Shown here one piece after another: positions 1-6,927 of a stretch of DNA of 20,548 nucleotides; the stretch's first letter is position 1; the number at the start of each line of letters is the position of its first letter. The notes beneath the pieces were generated by a model. It did not search any database. It was not told the origin of the DNA and worked only from the letters and a program-made list of their open reading frames with translations. The stretch spans positions 1-20,548 of the forward strand of contig CALAGJ010000074.1 of assembly GCA_937892395.1 (NCBI GenBank). Direction: 5' to 3'. The position numbers and the translations under genes are program-made. Source of the stretch: an uncultured Parafilimonas sp. GTDB taxonomy: Bacteria; Bacteroidota; Bacteroidia; Chitinophagales; Chitinophagaceae.

Positions 1-147
1 CAAAGTGTATTCTATATAATATTTAAAATATACAGACAACATACAAATGTAAAATGAATGTCAATACAATGTTAAATTGTTTAAACATACTAGTGTAAAA
101 TGCAATTAATAGTTAACGTCTGATATTTCATTCAATATCCTAATTCT

Positions 148-181
148 TAGAAGCAATTTCAATTATTATACAATGCTTCTA
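148..181. repeat. 8-bp perfect inverted repeat upstream of the nuo promoter
   Basis: TAGAAGCA (148-155) is repeated as TGCTTCTA (174-181), with 18 bases between the arms. It lies about 80 bp upstream of the nuoA -33 box. It could be a regulator site or the weak terminator of an upstream gene; there is no T-run after it. The repeat itself is seen directly; any function is a guess. Confidence 0.35.
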
Positions 182-259
182 TTGTTTATGCCATTATACT
201 TTAAAAATATAAATTAAATGAGCAGTAAATACAAATAAGACTGAGCGTCTAAAAAAGAC

Positions 260-289
260 TTTGATGTTAGCCACATCCACCTATTTTTG
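260..289 (+). promoter_or_regulatory. Candidate Bacteroidota promoter for the nuo operon
   Basis: TTTG at 260-263, an 18-base spacer, and TATTTTTG at 282-289 match the Bacteroidota sigma consensus (TTTG about -33, TAnnTTTG about -7). The spacer is one or two bases shorter than usual. Transcription would start near 295, leaving a leader of only about 10 bases before the ATG at 305. The box overlaps the TTG at 287-289, which argues against that codon being the nuoA start. Confidence 0.55.
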
Positions 290-304
290 CCACAAAGTTT
301 TTTA

Positions 305-706
305 ATGCAGATCAACTTATTTCTTTTAGATGTGGCTACATCAACTACGGCAGCCGATTATGCTCCTATTGGAGTACATCTATTGTTTGCCATTGGATTT
401 GTAGCAACCATGATGATACTAAGCCATCAATTTGGGCCAAAGCGCAAAACATCTGATAAATTAGAAAATTTTGCAAGTGGTATTGAAAGCCATGGTGATG
501 CCAGACAACCAATGGCTATTAAGTATTTCTTAGTTGCCATCCTATTTGTACTGTTTGATGTGGAAGTAATTTTCTTTTATCCATACGCTGTCAATTTTAG
601 GTTATTGGGATGGGATGGATTTGTAGAAGTTTTACTTTTCGTAGGATTCTTTTTATGTGGATTTATTTATATCATCAAAAAAGGCGCACTTCGCTGGGAG
701 GACTAA
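305..706 (+). CDS. nuoA: NADH-quinone oxidoreductase subunit A
   Basis: Small membrane subunit of complex I, located beside NuoH at the junction of the membrane and peripheral arms, next to the quinone channel. With the ATG at 305 the product has 133 residues and three membrane helices (about 23-41, 74-93 and 105-126). The conserved acidic pair in helix 2 is visible in FDVEVIFFYP (Asp85, Glu87), and the cytosolic loop reads KRKTSDKLENFASGIESHGDARQ before it, as in other Bacteroidota NuoA. A TTG at 287 would add six residues, but it lies inside the promoter box, so ATG 305 is chosen. It is the first gene of the nuo operon; nuoB follows after 87 bp. Confidence 0.96.
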   Translation: MQINLFLLDVATSTTAADYAPIGVHLLFAIGFVATMMILSHQFGPKRKTSDKLENFASGIESHGDARQPMAIKYFLVAILFVLFDVEVIFFYPYAVNFRLLGWDGFVEVLLFVGFFLCGFIYIIKKGALRWED

Positions 707-793
707 CCTTTTCACAAATACTTAGATTTTTAAACAATGTTCTATACCTGTTGTTCTACATCAAAAATATTCAAAAACAATTAAATCTGTCTA

Positions 794-1390
794 ATGTCCA
801 CTACAAGACCGGTGCGATATAATTTAAATCCTATACCCGCCAATATTCGCGACAATATTGCCATTTCCGAAATGCCGGAAGGCTTACAAGGAGAAGGTTA
901 TTTTGCTACAAGCCTCGAGAAAGTGGTAGGTCTTGCCCGTAAGAATTCAATATGGCCATTACCATTTGCCACCTCTTGCTGCGGTATTGAATTTATGGCT
1001 ACAATGGGTTCTCATTACGATCTAAGTCGCTTTGGAAGTGAAAGACTTGGATTTACACCACGCCAATGTGATCTACTAATGGTAATGGGTACCATTGCAA
1101 AAAAAATGGCACCAGTATTAAAACAAGTTTACATACAAATGGCCGAGCCACGTTGGGTTATAGCCGTAGGCGCCTGTGCATCATCTGGAGGTATTTTTGA
1201 TACCTATAGCGTATTGCAAGGCATTGATCAGGTAATACCGGTGGATGTATATGTGCCGGGTTGTCCTCCACGACCCGAAGCCATTTTAGATGGCTTTATG
1301 AAAGTGCAGGAGCTAGTGCATAATGAAAGCCTACGTCGGAGAAACAGTGTACATTATAAAGCACTTTTAAATAGTTATGGCATTCAGTAG
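794..1390 (+). CDS. nuoB: NADH-quinone oxidoreductase subunit B, carries cluster N2
   Basis: Connecting-arm subunit that binds the terminal [4Fe-4S] cluster N2, which passes electrons to ubiquinone or menaquinone. The four ligands are visible: adjacent cysteines Cys62-Cys63 in TSCCGIEFM, Cys128 in VGACASSGG and Cys157 in VPGCPPRP. The length of 198 residues is slightly under that of E. coli NuoB (220). The N-terminal amphipathic segment that lines the quinone pocket (about 32-70) is present. The ATG at 794 has no clear Shine-Dalgarno sequence, which is normal in this phylum. nuoC follows after 33 bp, so the two are surely co-transcribed. Confidence 0.97.
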   Translation: MSTTRPVRYNLNPIPANIRDNIAISEMPEGLQGEGYFATSLEKVVGLARKNSIWPLPFATSCCGIEFMATMGSHYDLSRFGSERLGFTPRQCDLLMVMGTIAKKMAPVLKQVYIQMAEPRWVIAVGACASSGGIFDTYSVLQGIDQVIPVDVYVPGCPPRPEAILDGFMKVQELVHNESLRRRNSVHYKALLNSYGIQ

Positions 1391-1423
1391 TTATTACATC
1401 TGCTTAAAATTATCCAATATAAA

Positions 1424-1930
1424 ATGGCACTTACAAACGAAATTGTTTTACATAAATTAGAGGAGAAATTTGGCGAAGCCATAGTTAATATCAGTGAGAC
1501 TTATGATATGCTTACATTTGAAACAGCCAAAGAATTGAACCTAAAAATACTCCAGTATCTGTTTGAAGAACCGGCTCTTGGTTTTACATTCCTTACAGAT
1601 CTTACAGCTGTTCATTACCCAGATAATAAAGGTCGTGAGCTGGCAGTAGTATATCACCTGCACAATTTCACAGAGAATATTAGATTGAGGTATAAAGTTT
1701 TTACAAGTATTGAAAAACCTGATGTGTTTACCGCATCAAAAATATTTGCCTCAGCAAATTGGCAGGAAAGGGAAGCTTATGATTTTTTTGGTGTCAATTT
1801 TTTGGGTCATCCTGATTTAAGACGCATCCAAAATGTAGATGAAATGGATTATTTTCCTTTACGGAAAGAATATCCATTAGAAGACCAAAGCAGGATTGAT
1901 AAGGATGATGAAATGTTTGGAAGAGGGTAA
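1424..1930 (+). CDS. nuoC: NADH-quinone oxidoreductase subunit C (30-kDa subunit)
   Basis: Structural subunit of the connecting arm with no redox centre; it packs against NuoD. At 168 residues it has the usual size of a free-standing NuoC, so this genome has separate nuoC and nuoD rather than the fused NuoCD of enterobacteria. The 30-kDa signature is visible around residues 113-135 (WQEREAYDFFGV, then HPDLRRI). The acidic C-terminus (residues 139-168) with PLRKEYPLED is also typical. The ATG at 1424 is the only sensible start. A compact hairpin follows the stop codon at once, and nuoD begins 121 bp downstream, one of the larger gaps in the operon. Confidence 0.96.
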   Translation: MALTNEIVLHKLEEKFGEAIVNISETYDMLTFETAKELNLKILQYLFEEPALGFTFLTDLTAVHYPDNKGRELAVVYHLHNFTENIRLRYKVFTSIEKPDVFTASKIFASANWQEREAYDFFGVNFLGHPDLRRIQNVDEMDYFPLRKEYPLEDQSRIDKDDEMFGRG

Positions 1931-1931
1931 A

Positions 1932-1953
1932 ATCATTGCCGCAGGCAAATGAT
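1932..1953 (+). repeat. Intercistronic hairpin between nuoC and nuoD
   Basis: ATCATTGCC (1932-1940) pairs with GGC-A-AATGAT (1944-1953) around a GCA loop, giving nine pairs with a single bulged A. It starts two bases after the nuoC stop codon. No U-run follows, so it does not look like a terminator. It could protect or mark a processing point of the mRNA. The pairing is seen; the role is inferred. Confidence 0.45.
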
Positions 1954-2051
1954 ATTTATATTGCTTGAAAAATGAGTAAATTCATCTATAAAATGAACAT
2001 TTTAAAAGAGCAATAAGCATAATTTAAAAGGAATAAAACGGGAATAATAAT

Positions 2052-3284
2052 ATGTCCGATATATTGGTACCAAATATAAAATTGCCGGAAGGCTCCATTG
2101 AAAAACAAACACAAACCATCAATCTGGGGCCCACGCACCCTGCCACACATGGTGTGTTTCAAAATATAATGGAATTGGATGGCGAAAAAGTTGTTTCAGC
2201 AAAGCAGACTGTTGGATATATACACAGGGCATTTGAAAAAATTGCAGAACGCAGACCCCTATATCAGATCACTCCATTAACAGACCGATTAAATTATTGC
2301 AGTGCACCCATCAATAATATGGGTTGGCACCTTACCTGCGAAAAACTACTTCATGTAAAAACGCCAAAACGGGTAGATTATCTCCGGGTTGTTATTATGG
2401 AGTTGGCACGAATAGCGGATCATTTGATATGTAATAGCATTGTAGGAGTAGATACAGGTGCCATGACTGTGTTTCTTTATGTGATGCAATACCGTGAACT
2501 TATTTATGAAATATATGAAGAAGTATGTGGTAGCAGGCTTACAACAAACATTGGACGTATAGGTGGTTTTGAAAGAAATTTTACCAACACTGCATTTACA
2601 AAATTAGAAAAATTTTTAGATGAATATCCTAAGGTTTTAAAAGAATTTGAAAACTTATTGCAGCGCAACCGCATCTTTATGGAAAGAACAATTGGTGGTG
2701 GTGCCATTAGCCCTGATCGGGCAATGCAATATGGCATGACAGGGCCAAACCTTCGAGCCTCAGGAGTGGATTATGATGTGCGGGTACATGCTCCTTACAG
2801 TAGTTATGAAGACTTTGATTTTAAAGTGCCCACCGGCAGCACCGGCGATAACTATGATAGATGGTTGGTGCGCAATGCAGAAATGTGGGAATCATTAAAA
2901 ATTATTGATCAGGCGTATAAAAAAATTCAGGAGTTTAAAGGTACAGAAGCAGAAGTTTATCATGCAGATGTACCTGCTTATTATCTGCCGGAAAAGAAAG
3001 ATGTTTATACGAAAATGGAAGCCCTTATTTATCATTTTAAAATAATAATGGGTGAAGTAGAGATGCCAAAGGGAGAAGTGTATAATGCCGTAGAAGGCGC
3101 CAATGGAGAGTTAGGATTTTATTTTATAAGTGATGGAGGCAGGGCACCTTATAGATTACATTTTAGAAGACCATGTTTCATTTATTATCAGGCTTATGAA
3201 GAAATAGTAAAAGGAAGTATGCTGAGCGATGCAGTAGTTACACTGAGTAGCTTAAACCTGATAGCAGGTGAAATGGATGGATAA
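2052..3284 (+). CDS. nuoD: NADH-quinone oxidoreductase subunit D (49-kDa subunit)
   Basis: Forms, with NuoB, the quinone-reduction pocket of complex I; evolutionarily related to the large subunit of NiFe hydrogenases but without metal ligands. At 410 residues it matches free-standing NuoD. Visible marks are GPTHPATHG (26-34) with the quinone-site His33, the signature YIHRAFEKIAERR (57-69), and Tyr82 in DRLNY. His33 and Tyr82 lie 49 residues apart, the same spacing as the quinone-binding His38 and Tyr87 of Thermus Nqo4. The segment GRIGGFERNF (168-177) and the C-terminal IAGEMDG are as expected. nuoE starts 45 bp downstream. Confidence 0.97.
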   Translation: MSDILVPNIKLPEGSIEKQTQTINLGPTHPATHGVFQNIMELDGEKVVSAKQTVGYIHRAFEKIAERRPLYQITPLTDRLNYCSAPINNMGWHLTCEKLLHVKTPKRVDYLRVVIMELARIADHLICNSIVGVDTGAMTVFLYVMQYRELIYEIYEEVCGSRLTTNIGRIGGFERNFTNTAFTKLEKFLDEYPKVLKEFENLLQRNRIFMERTIGGGAISPDRAMQYGMTGPNLRASGVDYDVRVHAPYSSYEDFDFKVPTGSTGDNYDRWLVRNAEMWESLKIIDQAYKKIQEFKGTEAEVYHADVPAYYLPEKKDVYTKMEALIYHFKIIMGEVEMPKGEVYNAVEGANGELGFYFISDGGRAPYRLHFRRPCFIYYQAYEEIVKGSMLSDAVVTLSSLNLIAGEMDG

Positions 3285-3329
3285 AAATATTATTGCGCTT
3301 ACAATTATCATGTTCACAATAAAAAAATC

Positions 3330-3833
3330 ATGTCGGTAGTTTTTAATCATACACAAATAGCAGAATTTAATAGATTAGTATCTCGGTACCCTGCTGAAAG
3401 AAAAAAAAGTGCGTTACTACCTGTACTGCATCTTGCTCAAGAGAGTTTTGGCGGATGGCTAAGTACTGATGCAATGGACTATGTAGCAGGTTTGCTAAAT
3501 ATTGCTCCCATAGAAGTATATGAAGTGGCCAGCTTTTACAGCATGTACAATCTAAAACCTGTTGGTAAATACTTATTTGAAGTTTGCCAAACAGGTCCAT
3601 GTATGGTAAGGGGCTGCGATGATATTATTGAATATATCAAAGAAAAATTAGATTTAGAAGTAGGTGAAACCACAAAAGATGGTTTATTTACTTTGAAAAC
3701 AGTAGAGTGTCTTGGAGCATGCGGATATGCCCCTATGATGCAGATGGGCATGCATTTCAGAGAGCACCTCACAAAAGAAAAAGTGGATGCCATTATTGAA
3801 GAATGTATGAATACAGCAGCTTTGAATAATTAA
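3330..3833 (+). CDS. nuoE: NADH-quinone oxidoreductase subunit E (24-kDa subunit), cluster N1a
   Basis: Thioredoxin-fold subunit of the NADH-oxidising arm; it holds the [2Fe-2S] cluster N1a beside the FMN of NuoF. The product has 167 residues. The cluster ligands are Cys86 and Cys91 in VCQTGPCMVRG (C-x4-C) and Cys127 and Cys131 in VECLGACGYAP (C-x3-C). The N-terminal helical part (about 8-65) has the usual YPAERKKSALLPVLHLAQE type of sequence. In most nuo operons nuoF follows directly; here a small unrelated gene (3863-4276) sits between them, starting 29 bp after this stop codon. Confidence 0.96.
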   Translation: MSVVFNHTQIAEFNRLVSRYPAERKKSALLPVLHLAQESFGGWLSTDAMDYVAGLLNIAPIEVYEVASFYSMYNLKPVGKYLFEVCQTGPCMVRGCDDIIEYIKEKLDLEVGETTKDGLFTLKTVECLGACGYAPMMQMGMHFREHLTKEKVDAIIEECMNTAALNN

Positions 3834-3849
3834 AAAAAAGGTGAATAGT

Positions 3850-3864
3850 ATTTCCTTCGGAAAT
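3850..3864 (+). promoter_or_regulatory. Hairpin that includes the start codon of the NTF2-like gene
   Basis: ATTTCC (3850-3855) and GGAAAT (3859-3864) are a perfect six-pair inverted repeat with a TTC loop. The A and T of the ATG at 3863-3865 are the last two bases of the 3' arm. If folded in the mRNA, it would partly hide the start codon and lower translation of this gene relative to nuoE and nuoF. The repeat is seen directly; regulation is inference, and a six-pair stem could occur by chance. Confidence 0.35.
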
Positions 3865-4276
3865 GAATAGGTTCTTTGTCATATTAACGGTTTGTTTGCA
3901 TGTTGCATTGGCTGCGCAAAGTCAGCAAACAGCAGCTTTGGCAAGCAGGGTTAAAGATTTTCATAACGCACTGGTTCAAAATGAAAATGTGAACACCTAT
4001 TTACATGACAGTTTAAGTTATGGTCATAGCAATGGATGGATACAGCATAAAGCTGATGTAGTGGAGGACATGAGAAGTAAAATTTCATACTATTTATTTA
4101 CCGAAGATAGTATGCAAATTGTGCAAAGCAAAAAGGTTTTTTATGCCAGGTTTAATGCCACAGTAGATGCAGCACTTTATGGCAATAGAATGGTTTTCAA
4201 ATTGCGGGTATTAGAAGTCTGGAAAAAGCAATCCGGGAGGTGGTTACTATTTGCCCGGCAGGCTATCAGGTATTGA
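3863..4276 (+). CDS. Exported NTF2-like (DUF4440/SnoaL-type) protein inside the nuo operon
   Basis: Not a complex I subunit. The 137-residue product begins with a probable signal peptide (residues 1-18, hydrophobic FFVILTVCLHVALA then AQSQ), so it should act in the periplasm. The mature part resembles the DUF4440 branch of the NTF2-like fold: an N-terminal helix (23-40), the motif LSYGHSNGWIQHKADVVED (51-69), and strands ending in VLEVWKKQSGRWLLFARQ (116-133). Proteins of this fold include small-molecule-binding and enzymatic forms; the substrate here cannot be told. It lies 29 bp after nuoE and 87 bp before nuoF on the same strand, so it is very likely transcribed with nuo. A lipobox is not evident although Cys11 lies in the hydrophobic stretch. 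The family call is by eye, from the GHSNG motif and the C-terminal W-x-L pattern. Confidence 0.75.
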   Translation: MNRFFVILTVCLHVALAAQSQQTAALASRVKDFHNALVQNENVNTYLHDSLSYGHSNGWIQHKADVVEDMRSKISYYLFTEDSMQIVQSKKVFYARFNATVDAALYGNRMVFKLRVLEVWKKQSGRWLLFARQAIRY

Positions 4277-4363
4277 GTAAAAATTATTGTTTAAATATTT
4301 GAAACAATACAAATATTAAAATGAGTGGCTCTTCACTTTAAAAAAGTATAAAGCCGTATAGAT

Positions 4364-5716
4364 ATGGGAAGAAAAATATTATTAGATAAAGCACATGTAC
4401 CGGGTATCCGATCTTATGATGTGTATCGCAGAGAGGGCGGCTATCGTAGTGTGGAAAAAGCACTGCGTACAATGAGTCCGGATGCTGTGGTGGAAGAAGT
4501 AAAGAAAAGTGGCTTACGTGGTCGTGGCGGAGCAGGTTTTCCTACGGGCATGAAATGGAGTTTTTTGGCTAAGCCAGAAGGCATACCACGATATTTGGTG
4601 GTAAATGCAGATGAAAGTGAGCCAGGCACTTTTAAAGATAGGTATCTGATGGAGTTTTTGCCCCATTTGCTTATAGAAGGTATTATAACTTCTTGCTTTG
4701 CTTTGGGCTCTAAAGTTTCCTACATCTATATTAGAGGAGAATATGCATGGATTGTGTCTATATTAGAACACGCAATTGAAGAAGCTCGACACAATGGATG
4801 GTTAGGCACAAATATTTTAGGAACCGGATTTGATTGTGAAATATATGTACAGCGAGGTGCAGGTGCTTATATCTGTGGAGAAGAAACAGCACTGTTAGAA
4901 AGTCTGGAAGGTAAAAGAGGCAACCCTCGCATCAAGCCACCATTTCCGGCTGTAAAAGGTTTATGGGACTCTCCCACTGTTGTTAACAATGTAGAAACCA
5001 TTGCTGCTGTAGTGCCTATCATCAATGAAGGTGGTGACGAATATGCAAAAATTGGTGTTGGAAAATCAACAGGTACAAAACTAATTTCTGCCTGCGGCAA
5101 TATCAATAAGCCGGGTGTATTTGAGATTGATATGACCATTTCGGTAGAAGAATTTATATATAGTGATGAATACTGCGGGGGCATTCCCGGAGGGAAAAAA
5201 CTTAAAGCTTGCATTCCCGGTGGGTCTTCTGTTCCAATTTTACCTGCTAATTTATTGTTGAAAACTGCAAAAGGAGATACCAGAATTATGAACTACGAAA
5301 GCCTGTCTGATGGCGGTTTTGCTACTGGCAGTATGATGGGTAGTGGTGGTTTTATAGTATTGGATGAAGACCAGTGTGTGGTAAAAAATACTTACACATT
5401 AGCTCGTTTTTATAGACACGAAAGTTGTGGTCAATGTAGCCCATGTAGAGAAGGTACCGGTTGGATGGAAAGAATACTATTAAACATAGATCAGGGCAAG
5501 GGCAAAATGAGTGATATAGATTTACTCTGGGATATACAAAGTAAGATAGAAGGAAATACAATTTGCCCGTTGGGCGATGCAGCAGCATGGCCTGTGGCTG
5601 CGGCTATAAGACATTTTAGAGATGAATTTGAATGGCATATACTTCATCCCGATGAATGTACTAAGAGAAACTATGGATTAGCACATTATGCAGATCCAAT
5701 TCATATACCGGCTTAG
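4364..5716 (+). CDS. nuoF: NADH-quinone oxidoreductase subunit F, NADH- and FMN-binding
   Basis: Catalytic entry point of complex I: oxidises NADH with FMN and passes electrons to cluster N3. The product has 450 residues, normal for the family. The FMN/NADH glycine-rich loop is LRGRGGAGFPTGMKW (51-65), the second nucleotide motif is GAGAYICGEETALLESLEG (165-183), and the [4Fe-4S] N3 ligands are Cys355, Cys358 and Cys361 in ESCGQCSPCREG plus Cys401 in TICPLGDA. All key residues are intact. The start is the ATG at 4364. It is followed by nuoG after 30 bp, and preceded by the NTF2-like gene instead of nuoE. Confidence 0.97.
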   Translation: MGRKILLDKAHVPGIRSYDVYRREGGYRSVEKALRTMSPDAVVEEVKKSGLRGRGGAGFPTGMKWSFLAKPEGIPRYLVVNADESEPGTFKDRYLMEFLPHLLIEGIITSCFALGSKVSYIYIRGEYAWIVSILEHAIEEARHNGWLGTNILGTGFDCEIYVQRGAGAYICGEETALLESLEGKRGNPRIKPPFPAVKGLWDSPTVVNNVETIAAVVPIINEGGDEYAKIGVGKSTGTKLISACGNINKPGVFEIDMTISVEEFIYSDEYCGGIPGGKKLKACIPGGSSVPILPANLLLKTAKGDTRIMNYESLSDGGFATGSMMGSGGFIVLDEDQCVVKNTYTLARFYRHESCGQCSPCREGTGWMERILLNIDQGKGKMSDIDLLWDIQSKIEGNTICPLGDAAAWPVAAAIRHFRDEFEWHILHPDECTKRNYGLAHYADPIHIPA

Positions 5717-5746
5717 CTTTTATTGCATTAATTTTGGCTTTTAATT

Positions 5747-6856
5747 ATGAGTGAACAACAACTTTTTAAAGTAACAATCGATAACATCACGGTAGAAGTA
5801 GCACCGGGTACAACTATTCTTAATGCTGCCAGACAAATAGGTGGAGAAGTTACCCCTCCTGCTATGTGCTACTACAGCAAGCTAAAAGATAGTGGTGGCA
5901 AATGCAGAACCTGCTTAGTAGAAGTAAGTAAAGGCAGTGAAAAAGATCCCAGACCAATGCCAAAATTAGTTGCCAGTTGTCGCACAACGGTGATGGATGG
6001 CATGGAAGTAAAAAATATTACATCACCAAGGGTAATAGATGCCAGAGCAGGGGTAGTAGAATTTTTATTAATTAATCATCCATTAGATTGCCCAATATGT
6101 GATCAGGCTGGCGAATGTCATCTTCAAGACCTTGGCTATGAGCATGGCAAAGAAGAAACTCGTTACGAATTTCAAAGACGCAGTTTTCATAAAGTTGATT
6201 TAGGAGAATATATACAACTCCATATGACTCGTTGTATCCTTTGTTATCGTTGTGTTTATACCGCAGATCAACTTACCGATTCCAGAGAACATGGTGTATT
6301 AGACAGAGGAGATCACGCACAGATAGCCACCATGATACAGAAAAATTTGAAAAATGATTTTATAGGAAATGTCATTGATGTATGCCCGGTGGGTGCCCTT
6401 ACAGATAAAACATTTCGGTTTAAAAACAGGGTATGGTTTACAAAACCAATGGATGCACACAGAGATTGTAGTAAATGCTGTGGCGAAGTACAACTTTGGA
6501 TGCGGGGAGATGAAGTCTATCGTGTAACGGCAAGAAAAGATGAATGGGGTGAAGTAAAAGAAAGCTCAAAAGGAAGTACAGGCTGGATTTGTAATGATTG
6601 CCGTTTTGATAAAAAGCATGCATCTGATTGGATAATAGAAGGTCCTACAAATGTGTCTCGCCATTCTGTAATTTCAGCAAATCATTACCAAAAATTGGAG
6701 CAGCCTAAAGAAACTGTTACAGAAGTAATGAATGGCATAGAACCTCGTCTTTTTATGAATATACATGATGTGAGTGAAGTCAATCAACAGCATGTACAAT
6801 TAAGTTTAATAGATGGGCCTGCTACTGGAAAGGTATTTAATAAAAATGCTGACTAA
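5747..6856 (+). CDS. nuoG: NADH-quinone oxidoreductase subunit G, short form without molybdopterin domain
   Basis: Fe-S wire of the NADH arm. The 369 residues cover the [2Fe-2S] ferredoxin domain (N1b: Cys41, Cys53, Cys56, Cys78), the His/Cys cluster N5 motif (His111, Cys115, Cys118, Cys124) and cluster N4 (Cys163, Cys166, Cys169, Cys213). These assignments follow the NuoG family pattern. Residues about 225-300 resemble the small Fe4S4 domain that starts molybdopterin oxidoreductases, but its cysteines form two pairs (Cys241/Cys244 with Cys245 beside, and Cys282/Cys285) instead of the C-x2-C-x3-C...C of cluster N7. The large catalytic domain (residues beyond about 300 in E. coli NuoG, roughly 900 in total) is absent. 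nuoH begins 71 bp later, so this is not a recent truncation: no leftover coding sequence fits in the gap. Short NuoG proteins are known in Bacteroidota. Confidence 0.95.
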   Translation: MSEQQLFKVTIDNITVEVAPGTTILNAARQIGGEVTPPAMCYYSKLKDSGGKCRTCLVEVSKGSEKDPRPMPKLVASCRTTVMDGMEVKNITSPRVIDARAGVVEFLLINHPLDCPICDQAGECHLQDLGYEHGKEETRYEFQRRSFHKVDLGEYIQLHMTRCILCYRCVYTADQLTDSREHGVLDRGDHAQIATMIQKNLKNDFIGNVIDVCPVGALTDKTFRFKNRVWFTKPMDAHRDCSKCCGEVQLWMRGDEVYRVTARKDEWGEVKESSKGSTGWICNDCRFDKKHASDWIIEGPTNVSRHSVISANHYQKLEQPKETVTEVMNGIEPRLFMNIHDVSEVNQQHVQLSLIDGPATGKVFNKNAD

Positions 6857-6927
6857 CAAAAGGCTTCAAGCACATCATTTCAAATCATAAAAAAATATAA
6901 CTTACCACCTAAGAAGTAAAAAATAAA

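Larger units (their letters stand above)
1..304. other. AT-rich intergenic region upstream of nuoA
   Basis: No gene is visible on either strand; frames are short and broken. The stretch contains an 8-bp inverted repeat (148-181), an imperfect AT-rich palindrome around 69-88 and the nuoA promoter candidate (260-289). No end of an upstream gene can be recognised, so the neighbour on the left lies outside the window. The area is very AT-rich, as expected for a promoter region in Bacteroidota. Confidence 0.6.

Noticed and set aside
48..102. Direct repeat TGTAAAATG at 48-56 and 94-102
   Set aside because: Nine bases in very AT-rich DNA can repeat by chance; there is no third copy and no relation to the promoter position.
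610..822. Plus-strand 70-residue frame across the nuoA/nuoB junction
   Set aside because: Overlaps nuoA in another frame and runs into nuoB; composition is not protein-like.
6857..6927. Possible frameshifted remainder of a longer NuoG
   Set aside because: Only 71 bp separate nuoG from nuoH, so the missing domain of about 500 residues cannot be hidden there; the short form is the real gene.
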